Positions 1 to 5,046 of a DNA stretch of 7,746 nt are shown one piece after another. A model generated the notes under the pieces. The model saw only the letters and a program-made list of their open reading frames with translations. It was not told the origin of the DNA and ran no database searches. How positions within the stretch are numbered: position 1 is the first letter of the stretch; the number at the start of each line of letters is the position of its first letter. The DNA comes from Planctomycetota bacterium (lineage in GTDB: Bacteria; Planctomycetota; Phycisphaerae; WQYP01). The translations under genes were made by a program, and so were the position numbers. The stretch is from NCBI GenBank assembly GCA_021780285.1, contig JAJXZA010000338.1:1-7746 (forward strand), in the 5' to 3' direction.

Positions 1-327
1 CGAACCATCCGCCTCCAGCACCGTCGCCGTGTTGTGATAGACCCCCGCCGCACGACGTTCAAACAGCGACGCTGCAATCACCACGCCCAGTTCCTTCGCA
101 AGCCGCCCCAGTATTTCCGTAGATGGCCCCGGAATCGGCTCCGCAAGGTTAAATTTCTCTAAATCTTCACTCTGGCAAAAGTACTCCGACCGAAACAGCT
201 CCTGCGTCGAAATCACCTGCGCCCCGCGCTTCGCCGCCTCCCTAATTAACGCCACCAGCTTGTCCATATTCGCCGATGGCTGCTCCGCGCAGCTCATCTG
301 AATTATGCCTATCTTAAAACTCTTCAT
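1..327 (-). CDS. aguB: Nitrilase-superfamily amidase, probably N-carbamoylputrescine amidase (5' part; continues past window edge)
   Basis: The first 109 codons are visible, starting at the ATG at 327 with MKSFKIGIIQMSC; the rest lies left of position 1. The segment has the N-terminal carbon-nitrogen hydrolase fold: a beta-strand (KIGIIQM), a helix of the ANMDKLVALIREAAKRGA type, then ISTQELFRSEYFCQSED. The Glu of QELF is the first residue of the family's Glu-Lys-Cys triad. ELF followed by YFCQ is what I know from AguB-type N-carbamoylputrescine amidases, which convert N-carbamoylputrescine to putrescine, CO2 and ammonia in agmatine-to-polyamine metabolism. LAEPIPGPSTEILGRLAKELGVVIAASLFE also fits. 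The catalytic Lys and Cys are not in view, so beta-ureidopropionase or another omega-amidase cannot be excluded. The likely ribosome site is a weak AGGCGAG 8 nt before the ATG. The gene is divergent from rpiA. Confidence 0.85.
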   Translation of the reverse strand, partial: MKSFKIGIIQMSCAEQPSANMDKLVALIREAAKRGAQVISTQELFRSEYFCQSEDLEKFNLAEPIPGPSTEILGRLAKELGVVIAASLFERRAAGVYHNTATVLEADGS

Positions 328-403
328 TCAATTTACTCGCCTATGCCTACACCCGTTCAGCCCGCCGCATCACCCATACGCAGCCGCACCCAAACGGCAC
401 AGA

Positions 404-409
404 ATTATA
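404..409 (-). promoter_or_regulatory. Candidate -10 box for the amidase gene
   Basis: The minus strand reads TATAAT exactly here, 77 nt upstream of the amidase ATG. The matching -35 region is poor (TTCGCC or TCGCCA at 427-433), so only the -10 is convincing. It lies in the 355-bp divergent region between the amidase gene and rpiA and points toward the amidase. Confidence 0.35.
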
Positions 410-575
410 ACCATACACCGCGCCGCTGGCGAAGCATCTGCACGCTGCCTCATAACCAGCCAACGGCTTTACAACGATCTCTTTCTGCCGTTGGTGCTTT
501 GCCGCCGGCTTCGCCCCAACTTTTCCAACGCCCTGCTGCAACCACAGCCCCACACACGCAACTTCGCGCCTATAC

Positions 576-604
576 TTGGCACAAACCCGGTTCGCCCTGA
601 TAAT
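576..604 (+). promoter_or_regulatory. Candidate sigma70-type promoter for rpiA
   Basis: TTGGCA (576-581), a 17-nt spacer and GATAAT (599-604) match the sigma70 consensus at 5 of 6 bases in each box with ideal spacing. Transcription would start near 611, leaving a 5' leader of about 70 nt before the rpiA ATG at 683. That leader holds a small inverted repeat, GTGCC-TCC-GGCAC (620-632), of unknown meaning. I see no gene in the rest of 328-682. Open frames on both strands there have no family features. Confidence 0.5.
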
Positions 605-682
605 TCCAGCGCCAATGCCGTGCCTCCGGCACACGACCGCCGGAAGCAGCATCGCTTTTATTTTGCGGAGTACCGTGCCTTA

Positions 683-1414
683 ATGACTGCTTCAACCCCC
701 AACCCCGCAACACCCGAACAACTCACCCAAATCGGCCATGCCGCCGCTCAACTCATTGAGCCGGGGCAAACTGTCGGCCTCGGCAGCGGCCGCGCATCGC
801 ACGCTTTCGTACGGGCGCTCGCCGCACGCCTCGCACGCGAAAAGTTTTCTATTCTCGGCATACCAACCTCAAACTCCACCGAAAAACTCGCACGCGAATT
901 GGGCATCCCCCTCGGCTCGCTCGAAACCATAAGCACCGTTGACATTGCCGTAGACGGCGCTGATGAAGTAACCCCTGATTTCGATCTGCTCAAAGGCGGC
1001 GGCGGAGACTTGCTTCGCGAAAAAGTCGTAGCCTCCATCAGCCGACGATTTGTTATTGTCGTCGGACACGAAAAACTCGTGCCCTGCCTCGGCGACAAAT
1101 TTCCTGTTTTCATCGAAGTGGTGGCTTTCGCTCTGCCCGTCGTTGTTCGGCGCCTGCAAGCCCTTGGCGGCCAGGCTGCGCCCCGCCTGACGCCCGATGG
1201 CAAGCTCTTTCTCACCGACAACTCCAACCCCCTGCTCCACGCCGTTTTTGGCCCAAAACCCCACCATATCAGCAACCCCAAAAAACTGGCAGCCGCCATC
1301 GCCGACATCCCCGGCGTCGTCGGCCACGGCATGTTTCTATCAATGGCCACCGATCTCTTCGTAGCCCAACCCGACGGCACCATCCACTATCAACAGCACC
1401 CCACCAAAAAGTAA
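683..1414 (+). CDS. rpiA: Ribose-5-phosphate isomerase A
   Basis: A 243-residue protein of normal RpiA length. It interconverts ribose 5-phosphate and ribulose 5-phosphate in the non-oxidative pentose phosphate pathway, in the cytoplasm. Visible motifs are the phosphate-binding loop GLGSGRAS (32-39), DGADEV (91-96) with the two catalytic-region Asp residues D91 and D94, LLKGGGG (102-108) with K104, and LREK (111-114) with E113, the presumed general base. GDKFPVFIEVV (137-147) and IPGVVGHGMF (209-218) are also typical. The loop departs from the common GTGST: Ser replaces Thr and Arg-Ala replaces Ser-Thr. The start at 683 is chosen because the protein begins just before the conserved first helix (PEQLTQIGHAAAQLI). 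The frame is open back to 305, but that stretch has no RpiA homology. A GCGGAG at 665-670 is a rather distant ribosome site. No clear terminator follows the stop. Confidence 0.95.
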   Translation: MTASTPNPATPEQLTQIGHAAAQLIEPGQTVGLGSGRASHAFVRALAARLAREKFSILGIPTSNSTEKLARELGIPLGSLETISTVDIAVDGADEVTPDFDLLKGGGGDLLREKVVASISRRFVIVVGHEKLVPCLGDKFPVFIEVVAFALPVVVRRLQALGGQAAPRLTPDGKLFLTDNSNPLLHAVFGPKPHHISNPKKLAAAIADIPGVVGHGMFLSMATDLFVAQPDGTIHYQQHPTKK

Positions 1415-1461
1415 CCCCGCCTCCACGGGACAAACTGCCGCAGATAGCAAAAAACGCCCAT

Positions 1462-1639
1462 GCTTCAATCCGCTCCGCGGCTTTGGGCCGCGGAGAACCA
1501 GTATAACCTCAGCGTCTGCATCCAAGGCATAGTTTCAATCCGCTCCGCGGCTTTGGGCCGCGGAGAACTAGTTTTTCATTACGCTCGGATTGCATGATGG
1601 ATGTTTCAATCCGCTCCGCGGCTTTGGGCCGCGGAGAAC
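1462..1639 (-). CRISPR. Type I-C CRISPR array, 3 repeats and 2 spacers, transcribed on the minus strand
   Basis: Three 37-nt repeats lie at 1603-1639, 1532-1568 and 1462-1498. Spacers are 34 bp (1569-1602) and 33 bp (1499-1531). In crRNA orientation the repeat is GTT, a 9-nt arm CTCCGCGGC, loop CCAAA, the complementary arm GCCGCGGAG, then CGGATTGAAAC. The perfect 9-bp stem followed by an 11-nt tail is the geometry expected for Cas5c cleavage at the stem base, and the ATTGAAAC end is usual for type I-C. Two repeats are identical. The one nearest rpiA has a single change in its last bases (GAAGC instead of GAAAC), as expected of the leader-distal repeat, which agrees with cas2 and the leader lying on the other side. 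The array ends 47 bp from the rpiA stop, convergent with it. Confidence 0.97.
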
Positions 1640-1663
1640 TCCCTTGCTCTAACTCCTTGCTCC
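1637..1663 (-). repeat. Tandem 14/13-bp repeat at the leader-repeat junction
   Basis: On the plus strand AACTCCCTTGCTCT (1637-1650) is followed directly by AACTCCTTGCTCC (1651-1663), so the leader end is a near-perfect tandem duplication. The first copy uses the last three bases of the leader-proximal CRISPR repeat. This is where Cas1-Cas2 must recognise the leader for polarised integration, so it may be a leader-anchoring motif. That role is inferred from position only. Confidence 0.6.
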
Positions 1664-1914
1664 TACTATACGCCTGCGGCAAATGCCGCGAACCGCCGCT
1701 CTCCATCGCGCTGAGCCTGTCATCCACCACAGGCCCTAAAACGCTAAGTATGCACTTGTCAAATACTTATAACACAACGCGAACCTGCCGCATTGCGGTG
1801 ATTGCTCCCGGTTCGCGGAACCTAAGGCATCATAAACCGTACCTCAATTTCCGAAACCATCCCCGCCCCCTAACCTACCCATTGCTCCAGCCCAACGCAA
1901 TCGCTCGCACACTT
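1640..1914 (-). promoter_or_regulatory. CRISPR leader region between cas2 and the first repeat
   Basis: This 275-bp non-coding stretch separates the cas2 stop from the leader-proximal repeat and should hold the array promoter and the integration signals. It has a locally A/T-rich core (about 1737-1777). On the minus strand this contains a perfect TTGACA (1762-1757), a possible -35; the -10 about 17 nt on is weak (TTAGGG or TTTAGG), so the exact promoter is uncertain. The octamer CGCGAACC occurs at 1687-1694 and 1778-1785, and inverted as GGTTCGCG at 1810-1817. A small hairpin GCGGC-AAAT-GCCGC lies at 1676-1689. I see no protein-coding gene here. Confidence 0.75.
1778..1822 (-). repeat. Nested inverted repeats in the leader; possible cas operon terminator or protein-binding site
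   Basis: CGCGAACC (1778-1785) pairs with GGTTCGCG (1810-1817) around an inner hairpin CCGC-ATT-GCGG (1788-1798). The right arm also belongs to a second, exclusive palindrome GGTTC-GCG-GAACC (1810-1822). The element lies about 95 bp after the cas2 stop. Read on the minus strand, it is followed by TTGTGTTAT, only loosely U-rich, so it could be a weak terminator of the cas transcript or a recognition site in the leader. Confidence 0.45.
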
Positions 1915-2205
1915 TCAAAACACCAGCGGCTCATCAATATCCCGCGGTTCTTTGGCGCCGAAATGTTCAATGCGATCCCTCGCGGCTTTGTCCAGAAAAT
2001 AGAACCGCAATGAATCCGTCCGAACGTCAATTTCCGAGGTCAGCCTGTGCCGCAACGTCACCCACTCTTTATCGCCCACGGCGCACTCAAAAACCGAAAA
2101 CTGCACCCGCTGGCCATAATCTTCGCACGCCTTAGCCACACGCCGCAGCCGCCTCCGCCCGGCACGATCCATCGTATTAACATCGTAGGCAACCAGTACA
2201 ACCAT
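1915..2205 (-). CDS. cas2: CRISPR-associated endonuclease Cas2 (type I-C)
   Basis: A 96-residue protein, the normal Cas2 length. It begins MVVLVAYDVNT, the first beta-strand of the Cas2 ferredoxin-like fold, with the conserved Asp at position 8. It continues with RRLRRVAKACEDYGQRVQFSVFEC, the family's second block, which in type I-C usually reads GQRVQNSVFEC. Cas2 dimers bridge two Cas1 dimers to form the integrase that inserts new spacers at the leader end. The start is the ATG at 2205; a TGGAG lies 10 nt upstream, inside the 18-nt gap after the cas1 stop, so the two genes are surely co-transcribed. It is the last cas gene, followed by the leader and array. Confidence 0.97.
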   Translation of the reverse strand: MVVLVAYDVNTMDRAGRRRLRRVAKACEDYGQRVQFSVFECAVGDKEWVTLRHRLTSEIDVRTDSLRFYFLDKAARDRIEHFGAKEPRDIDEPLVF

Positions 2206-2223
2206 ACGCAGCTATCTCCAGAG

Positions 2224-3264
2224 TTATTTGAACACCACAGGTACATAATGGGCGATATCGCCGCGTAGATGCCGCGCCAGCATACGAGCCTGCAGCGAGG
2301 CGAACCGCCCCAGAGGCGCTTCCTGGTTCAGGTACGGGTGCACGCGCTTTTCCTGCTTACGCTGCTGATACTCGCCTATCAGCCGCTTGCGGGCCGCCTC
2401 CTTAAGTTCCACAGCCCCGCCCGGCCGCGATACAAAATCCTCCTCGTTAACCTGCTTGCGGTTAACCAGCGTAATAACAAATCGGTCCACCAAAAACGCC
2501 CTAAACTCCTCCACAAGGTCCAGCGCCAGCGAGGGCCGCCCCGCCCGCTCCTCATGCAAAAAACCGATGGACGGGTCCAGCCCCGCCATGGCCAGCGCGG
2601 CGGCACAGTCATGCGTACATATACTGTAAAACAGCGACAGCAAAGCATTAATCGCATCCAGCGGCGGCCGCCGCGTGCGCCTGGTGAACCGCAGGCCGAC
2701 CGGGGCATTCGGCGTCATGTACGAAAAATGCTCAAAATAAACGCGGGCCGCATCCCCCTCCAGCCCACGGAGTTCATCCAATGTTGACGCCAGCGCCGTC
2801 CGCTCGATCGCAACCCCCAATAAATCGGCGGCTCGGCGTAAAGCGGCGATGCTGTCGCCAGCCGCCTCCGGCAGGTCGCGCGCCGTGCGCAGCAGACTAC
2901 CGCGGGCATTCTGAATTTTTCCTGCCACCATCGCCCGGGCCGTAGCCAGCCTGAATGCGCTATCATCTGTCTGCCGGTATTGCGCCCGGCGAATGCGCAC
3001 GCCGCCCGCACCAGGCACCTCAACGCGAGCCAACATCCGGCCATGCTCCGATAAAAAATTAATCGGAATCAGCGATTCCGCACACGCCTCCATCAACTGC
3101 GGGCTTACCATGACACGGCCAAAGCACGCAATAGATTCTATCAGGTGCATGGGCAGCCGATTGGCCGGCTTATTGTCTATTTCAATGACGATGGCCTGGC
3201 CATCGCGATGCAGGTACGCCCCCTGGGTAACAATGTACAGTGTGGCCTGTTGCACTTCATCCAT
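2224..3264 (-). CDS. cas1: CRISPR-associated endonuclease Cas1 (type I-C)
   Basis: Cas1 is the metal-dependent integrase that, with Cas2, joins prespacers to the leader-proximal repeat. The 346-residue reading from the ATG at 3264 (MDEVQQATLYIVTQGAYLHRD) matches the usual I-C N-terminus (TLYVTTxxAYLxxDG). The metal ligands are all present: E169 in LRGLEGDAAR, H237 in GFLHEERAGR, and D249/E252 in SLALDLVEEFR. The family ending RGDIAHYVPVV is also present. The start is supported by GAGCGAGGAT about 9 nt upstream and by an 8-nt ATGGATGA overlap with the cas4 stop, which suggests translational coupling. The frame is open 19 codons further, to 3321, but that part lies inside cas4 and has no Cas1 homology. 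The protein appears intact. Confidence 0.97.
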   Translation of the reverse strand: MDEVQQATLYIVTQGAYLHRDGQAIVIEIDNKPANRLPMHLIESIACFGRVMVSPQLMEACAESLIPINFLSEHGRMLARVEVPGAGGVRIRRAQYRQTDDSAFRLATARAMVAGKIQNARGSLLRTARDLPEAAGDSIAALRRAADLLGVAIERTALASTLDELRGLEGDAARVYFEHFSYMTPNAPVGLRFTRRTRRPPLDAINALLSLFYSICTHDCAAALAMAGLDPSIGFLHEERAGRPSLALDLVEEFRAFLVDRFVITLVNRKQVNEEDFVSRPGGAVELKEAARKRLIGEYQQRKQEKRVHPYLNQEAPLGRFASLQARMLARHLRGDIAHYVPVVFK

Positions 3265-3952
3265 CGGCACATCCTCGCTCAAATAAGTCTTTATACGCGG
3301 CCTCAATCGGGCCTCGCCCACACGCTAACTCCGGCATGCAAACAGCCCGCACCGAGCAGCCATCGCACTGCGGCGCCAGCCGTGCCTCCGGCAACTCTTC
3401 CGTCAACATCTGCAAATGTACCTGCCGGGCGGCTTCAAGCGTAAGCGCCCGCAACTCCGGCGAAAACAAAACTTCGCGACGGCGACGCGTCTTGACATGA
3501 TAAATCGCCCCTTTCGGTACGCTCACCCCCAGCATGTCTTCAAGGCATAGGGCCTGCGCGCATAACTGCGCCTCGTCGTTGTTCCATTTGCGACGCTTGC
3601 CAAGTTTGTAATCCACCGGCAGCGGAACATTCGATCCATCCGGCTGCGGCCAAAACTCTACTATGTCCGCCTTGCCTATCAACCCCAACCGGGCTGAAAA
3701 CAGCGGCAACGCCCGCTCAATGCGTGCGCCCTCGGCCGTTTGCCTATAACCCGGATCATCCGCATGCTCATGCGCCAGCGTTCCCGCTACGGTCCAGGCG
3801 TTGTCGCGCCATAACGCATCAAGCCGATGCAGCGCACACCGCCTCGCGCAATACAGGTAATCGTTGATGGCGGCAATAGGTACCGGGTCAGGCGGGTCGG
3901 CGGCGGCACTGATATTGGCGGAAATGTCGGCGTTCATAACAATTGCGTCCAC
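3257..3952 (-). CDS. cas4: CRISPR-associated exonuclease Cas4 (type I-C)
   Basis: Up to 231 residues. Cas4 is a RecB-family nuclease with an iron-sulfur cluster that trims prespacers and ensures PAM selection together with Cas1-Cas2. Visible are the first cluster Cys in AINDYLYCARRC (C35), the cluster Cys triplet near the C-terminus (C196, C199, C205 in CDGCSVRAVC), GTLAHEHAD (H61), the catalytic GKADIVEF (D96), and VDYKLGKRRKW (D114, K116). The longest reading starts at a GTG (3952). The ATG at 3937 (MNADIS) would give 226 residues and is as likely; neither has a strong ribosome site. About 22 residues before PIAAINDYLYC look like a non-conserved, Ala-rich extension. The gene overlaps cas1 by 8 nt and lies 85 nt after the transposase stop, so its own promoter or readthrough from upstream is needed. 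Confidence 0.95.
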   Translation of the reverse strand: MDAIVMNADISANISAAADPPDPVPIAAINDYLYCARRCALHRLDALWRDNAWTVAGTLAHEHADDPGYRQTAEGARIERALPLFSARLGLIGKADIVEFWPQPDGSNVPLPVDYKLGKRRKWNNDEAQLCAQALCLEDMLGVSVPKGAIYHVKTRRRREVLFSPELRALTLEAARQVHLQMLTEELPEARLAPQCDGCSVRAVCMPELACGRGPIEAAYKDLFERGCADG

Positions 3953-4037
3953 AATAGGGCGCCGCCGGCAGGCCCGCTCGCCACGCGAAGGTATTGCAAC
4001 GCGGCGCTATAAACGACAAACCAGGCTGCCGGTGCAT

Positions 4038-4631
4038 TTACGACGCAGCGCCACCCCACGCGGTTACAAAATCCCATGTTTGGGCTGGCAGCCCCGCTTT
4101 TCGCGGGTTGGCGTTTACATACGCTACGCATTGCGCGATTTCCGCGGCGCTATGCAAAAATCGGTGCCAACCGCCGACGCCCCATATCGGCTGCGCTGGC
4201 CGCAGCCCTTCAAGGCCCAATTGCTTGGTGGCGCGACTGCGCAAATGGCCCACAACCATCTCAATGCGGCGGCTATGGCGCAGCACCACCGCATGCACAT
4301 GGTTGCGCATGATGGCGCACGCGACAATTCTGAAATGCGCTTCGCCGACCGCTTTGGCAAACCCGCGGCCTACAGCCTGTATTTGTCGCTCATCAAAAAT
4401 CATTTTCGGATGCGCCAACACCGTTCGCCCGGCAGCCTGCCTCGATTTTTGATCCGGCGCCAGCCGTTTGCCAGCCGCCGATCGTGTTACGTCCGTTGCC
4501 GTCGCCTCTCCGGCTGCGATAAACAAATCGTAACATCGCACATAATCCGACCACGAACCGCGTGGGTCGTTGGGCATCCAAAACCCATACGTCGAAAAAT
4601 TGCAGTGGTACGCAATAATCGGCGGCAGCAT
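4038..4631 (-). CDS. IS200/REP-associated tyrosine transposase (RAYT-like, Y1_Tnp fold)
   Basis: A 197-residue HUH single-strand transposase sitting inside the cas operon between cas7 and cas4. The HUH motif is HVH (111-113, in MRNHVHAVVLRHS) and the presumed nucleophile is Y171 in AYVNANPRKAGLP, matching the YxxxNPxxAGL block of RAYTs. The N-terminus (AYHCNFSTYGFWMPNDPRGSW, 7-27) belongs to a RAYT subfamily I recall from planctomycete genomes. The protein looks intact, with ATG at 4631 and a GAGGTG ribosome site 5 nt upstream. Such enzymes nick REP palindromes in single-stranded DNA. Two identical REP-like palindromes lie upstream (4687-4711 and 4986-5010). It is not a known CRISPR component. 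Whether it is a mobile insertion or a domesticated, co-expressed gene cannot be decided here. Confidence 0.85.
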   Translation of the reverse strand: MLPPIIAYHCNFSTYGFWMPNDPRGSWSDYVRCYDLFIAAGEATATDVTRSAAGKRLAPDQKSRQAAGRTVLAHPKMIFDERQIQAVGRGFAKAVGEAHFRIVACAIMRNHVHAVVLRHSRRIEMVVGHLRSRATKQLGLEGLRPAQPIWGVGGWHRFLHSAAEIAQCVAYVNANPRKAGLPAQTWDFVTAWGGAAS

Positions 4632-4643
4632 TAAAACACCTCA

Positions 4644-4660
4644 CGCCCGCCCACCGGGCG
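4644..4660. repeat. Hairpin upstream of the transposase gene
   Basis: CGCCCG-CCCAC-CGGGCG is a perfect 6-bp stem with a 5-nt loop, just upstream of the transposase ribosome site. It differs in sequence from the REP palindromes. It could shield translation of the transposase or mark an element end; both are inference. Confidence 0.4.
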
Positions 4661-4686
4661 GCAAATAATTAAATCCGCCCCCCTCG

Positions 4687-4711
4687 CGAAGCGCGGTCGC
4701 CCGGCGACCGG
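4687..4711. repeat. REP-like palindrome, copy 1
   Basis: These 25 bases are identical to 4986-5010. The core GGTCGCCCGGCGACC folds into a perfect hairpin, with GGTCG pairing CGACC around CCCGG. Short, GC-rich palindromes near a RAYT gene are the usual targets of that transposase. The copy lies 55 bp upstream of the transposase start. Confidence 0.65.
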
Positions 4712-4763
4712 TGCCTTTCACAACACCCCGCGCCACACCACAAACAACCACCCCAAACCCTTC

Positions 4764-4791
4764 CCCGGCAATCGGCCACCGGCGCCCGGTT
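4764..4791. repeat. Degenerate REP-like sequence
   Basis: This stretch aligns with the REP copy at 4986-5010 and its flank (CCCCG, GC, AA, CGG, CGGCG, CGGTTC in the same order), but substitutions break the hairpin. It follows the duplicated cas7 tail in the same relative position as the intact REP that follows the real cas7, which implies a duplicated and decayed unit of about 223 bp. Confidence 0.4.
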
Positions 4792-4823
4792 CACCTCCGC
4801 ACCTCATGCCCGCCGCCGACACC

Positions 4824-4955
4824 CTACGACCACGGAAAATACCCGGCCGCAATATCCGCCGCCGACAATTCACGATGCGAAACACCAGCCGGCAACCCAT
4901 CGCTGACGGCAACGCCATCAAACGCAGCGCGCGGCACATAATCGATCGCAGCGCC
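4824..4955 (-). pseudogene. Duplicated 3' end of cas7 (remnant)
   Basis: The minus strand encodes about 43 residues ending GVSHRELSAADIAAGYFPW then Ser and a TAG stop, nearly the same as the last residues of Cas7, which ends with Ala and TGA. Positions 4830-4886 are identical over 57 nt to 5053-5109. Upstream the DNA diverges quickly, but the protein stays similar (VAVSDGLPAG versus VAVGGGLPTG in Cas7). No start codon or rest of the gene is present, and the frame differs from cas7, so it cannot be made by readthrough. It is either the tail of an older cas7 left by recombination or a partial tandem duplication. Confidence 0.8.
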
Positions 4956-4985
4956 AGCTCCACCAGCGCCCAGGCCCACCCCGAG

Positions 4986-5010
4986 CGAAGCGCGGTCGCC
5001 CGGCGACCGG
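4986..5010. repeat. REP-like palindrome, copy 2
   Basis: The second exact copy of the 25-bp element at 4687-4711, located 36 bp after the cas7 stop in the direction of transcription. Its hairpin could stabilise the 3' end of the cas8c-cas7 message or weaken transcription into the downstream genes, as known for REPs elsewhere. The effect here is inference. Confidence 0.65.
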
Positions 5011-5046
5011 TTCCCCCTCCGGCCCTCGGCCGTTCCGCCGCAGCGC

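Noticed and set aside
347..652. Minus-strand open frame of 101 codons in the divergent region
   Set aside because: No recognisable family, Cys/Arg-rich composition typical of a chance frame, no clear ribosome site, and it would cover the rpiA promoter candidate.
305..682. N-terminal extension of the rpiA frame by 126 codons
   Set aside because: The extension overlaps the divergent amidase gene start, contains no RpiA sequence, and a good promoter candidate lies inside it. The ATG at 683 gives the usual protein length.
1428..1461. A third spacer with a lost terminal repeat after the distal repeat
   Set aside because: The length fits, but the next bases toward rpiA (CCGTGGAGGCGGGG in array orientation) do not resemble the repeat, so it is ordinary trailer sequence.
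1340..1730. Minus-strand open frames running through the CRISPR repeats
   Set aside because: The residues shared between them (LVLRGPKPRSGLK) are translated repeat sequence; this is an artefact of the array.
3265..3321. Longer cas1 reading starting at 3321
   Set aside because: The extra 19 codons lie within cas4 and have no Cas1 homology; the ATG at 3264 has a ribosome site and the usual stop-start overlap.
3953..4037. A REP or element boundary between the transposase and cas4
   Set aside because: The stretch is GC-rich but matches neither the 25-bp palindrome nor any clear inverted or direct repeat with the other side of the transposase; HUH elements also leave no target duplication to look for.
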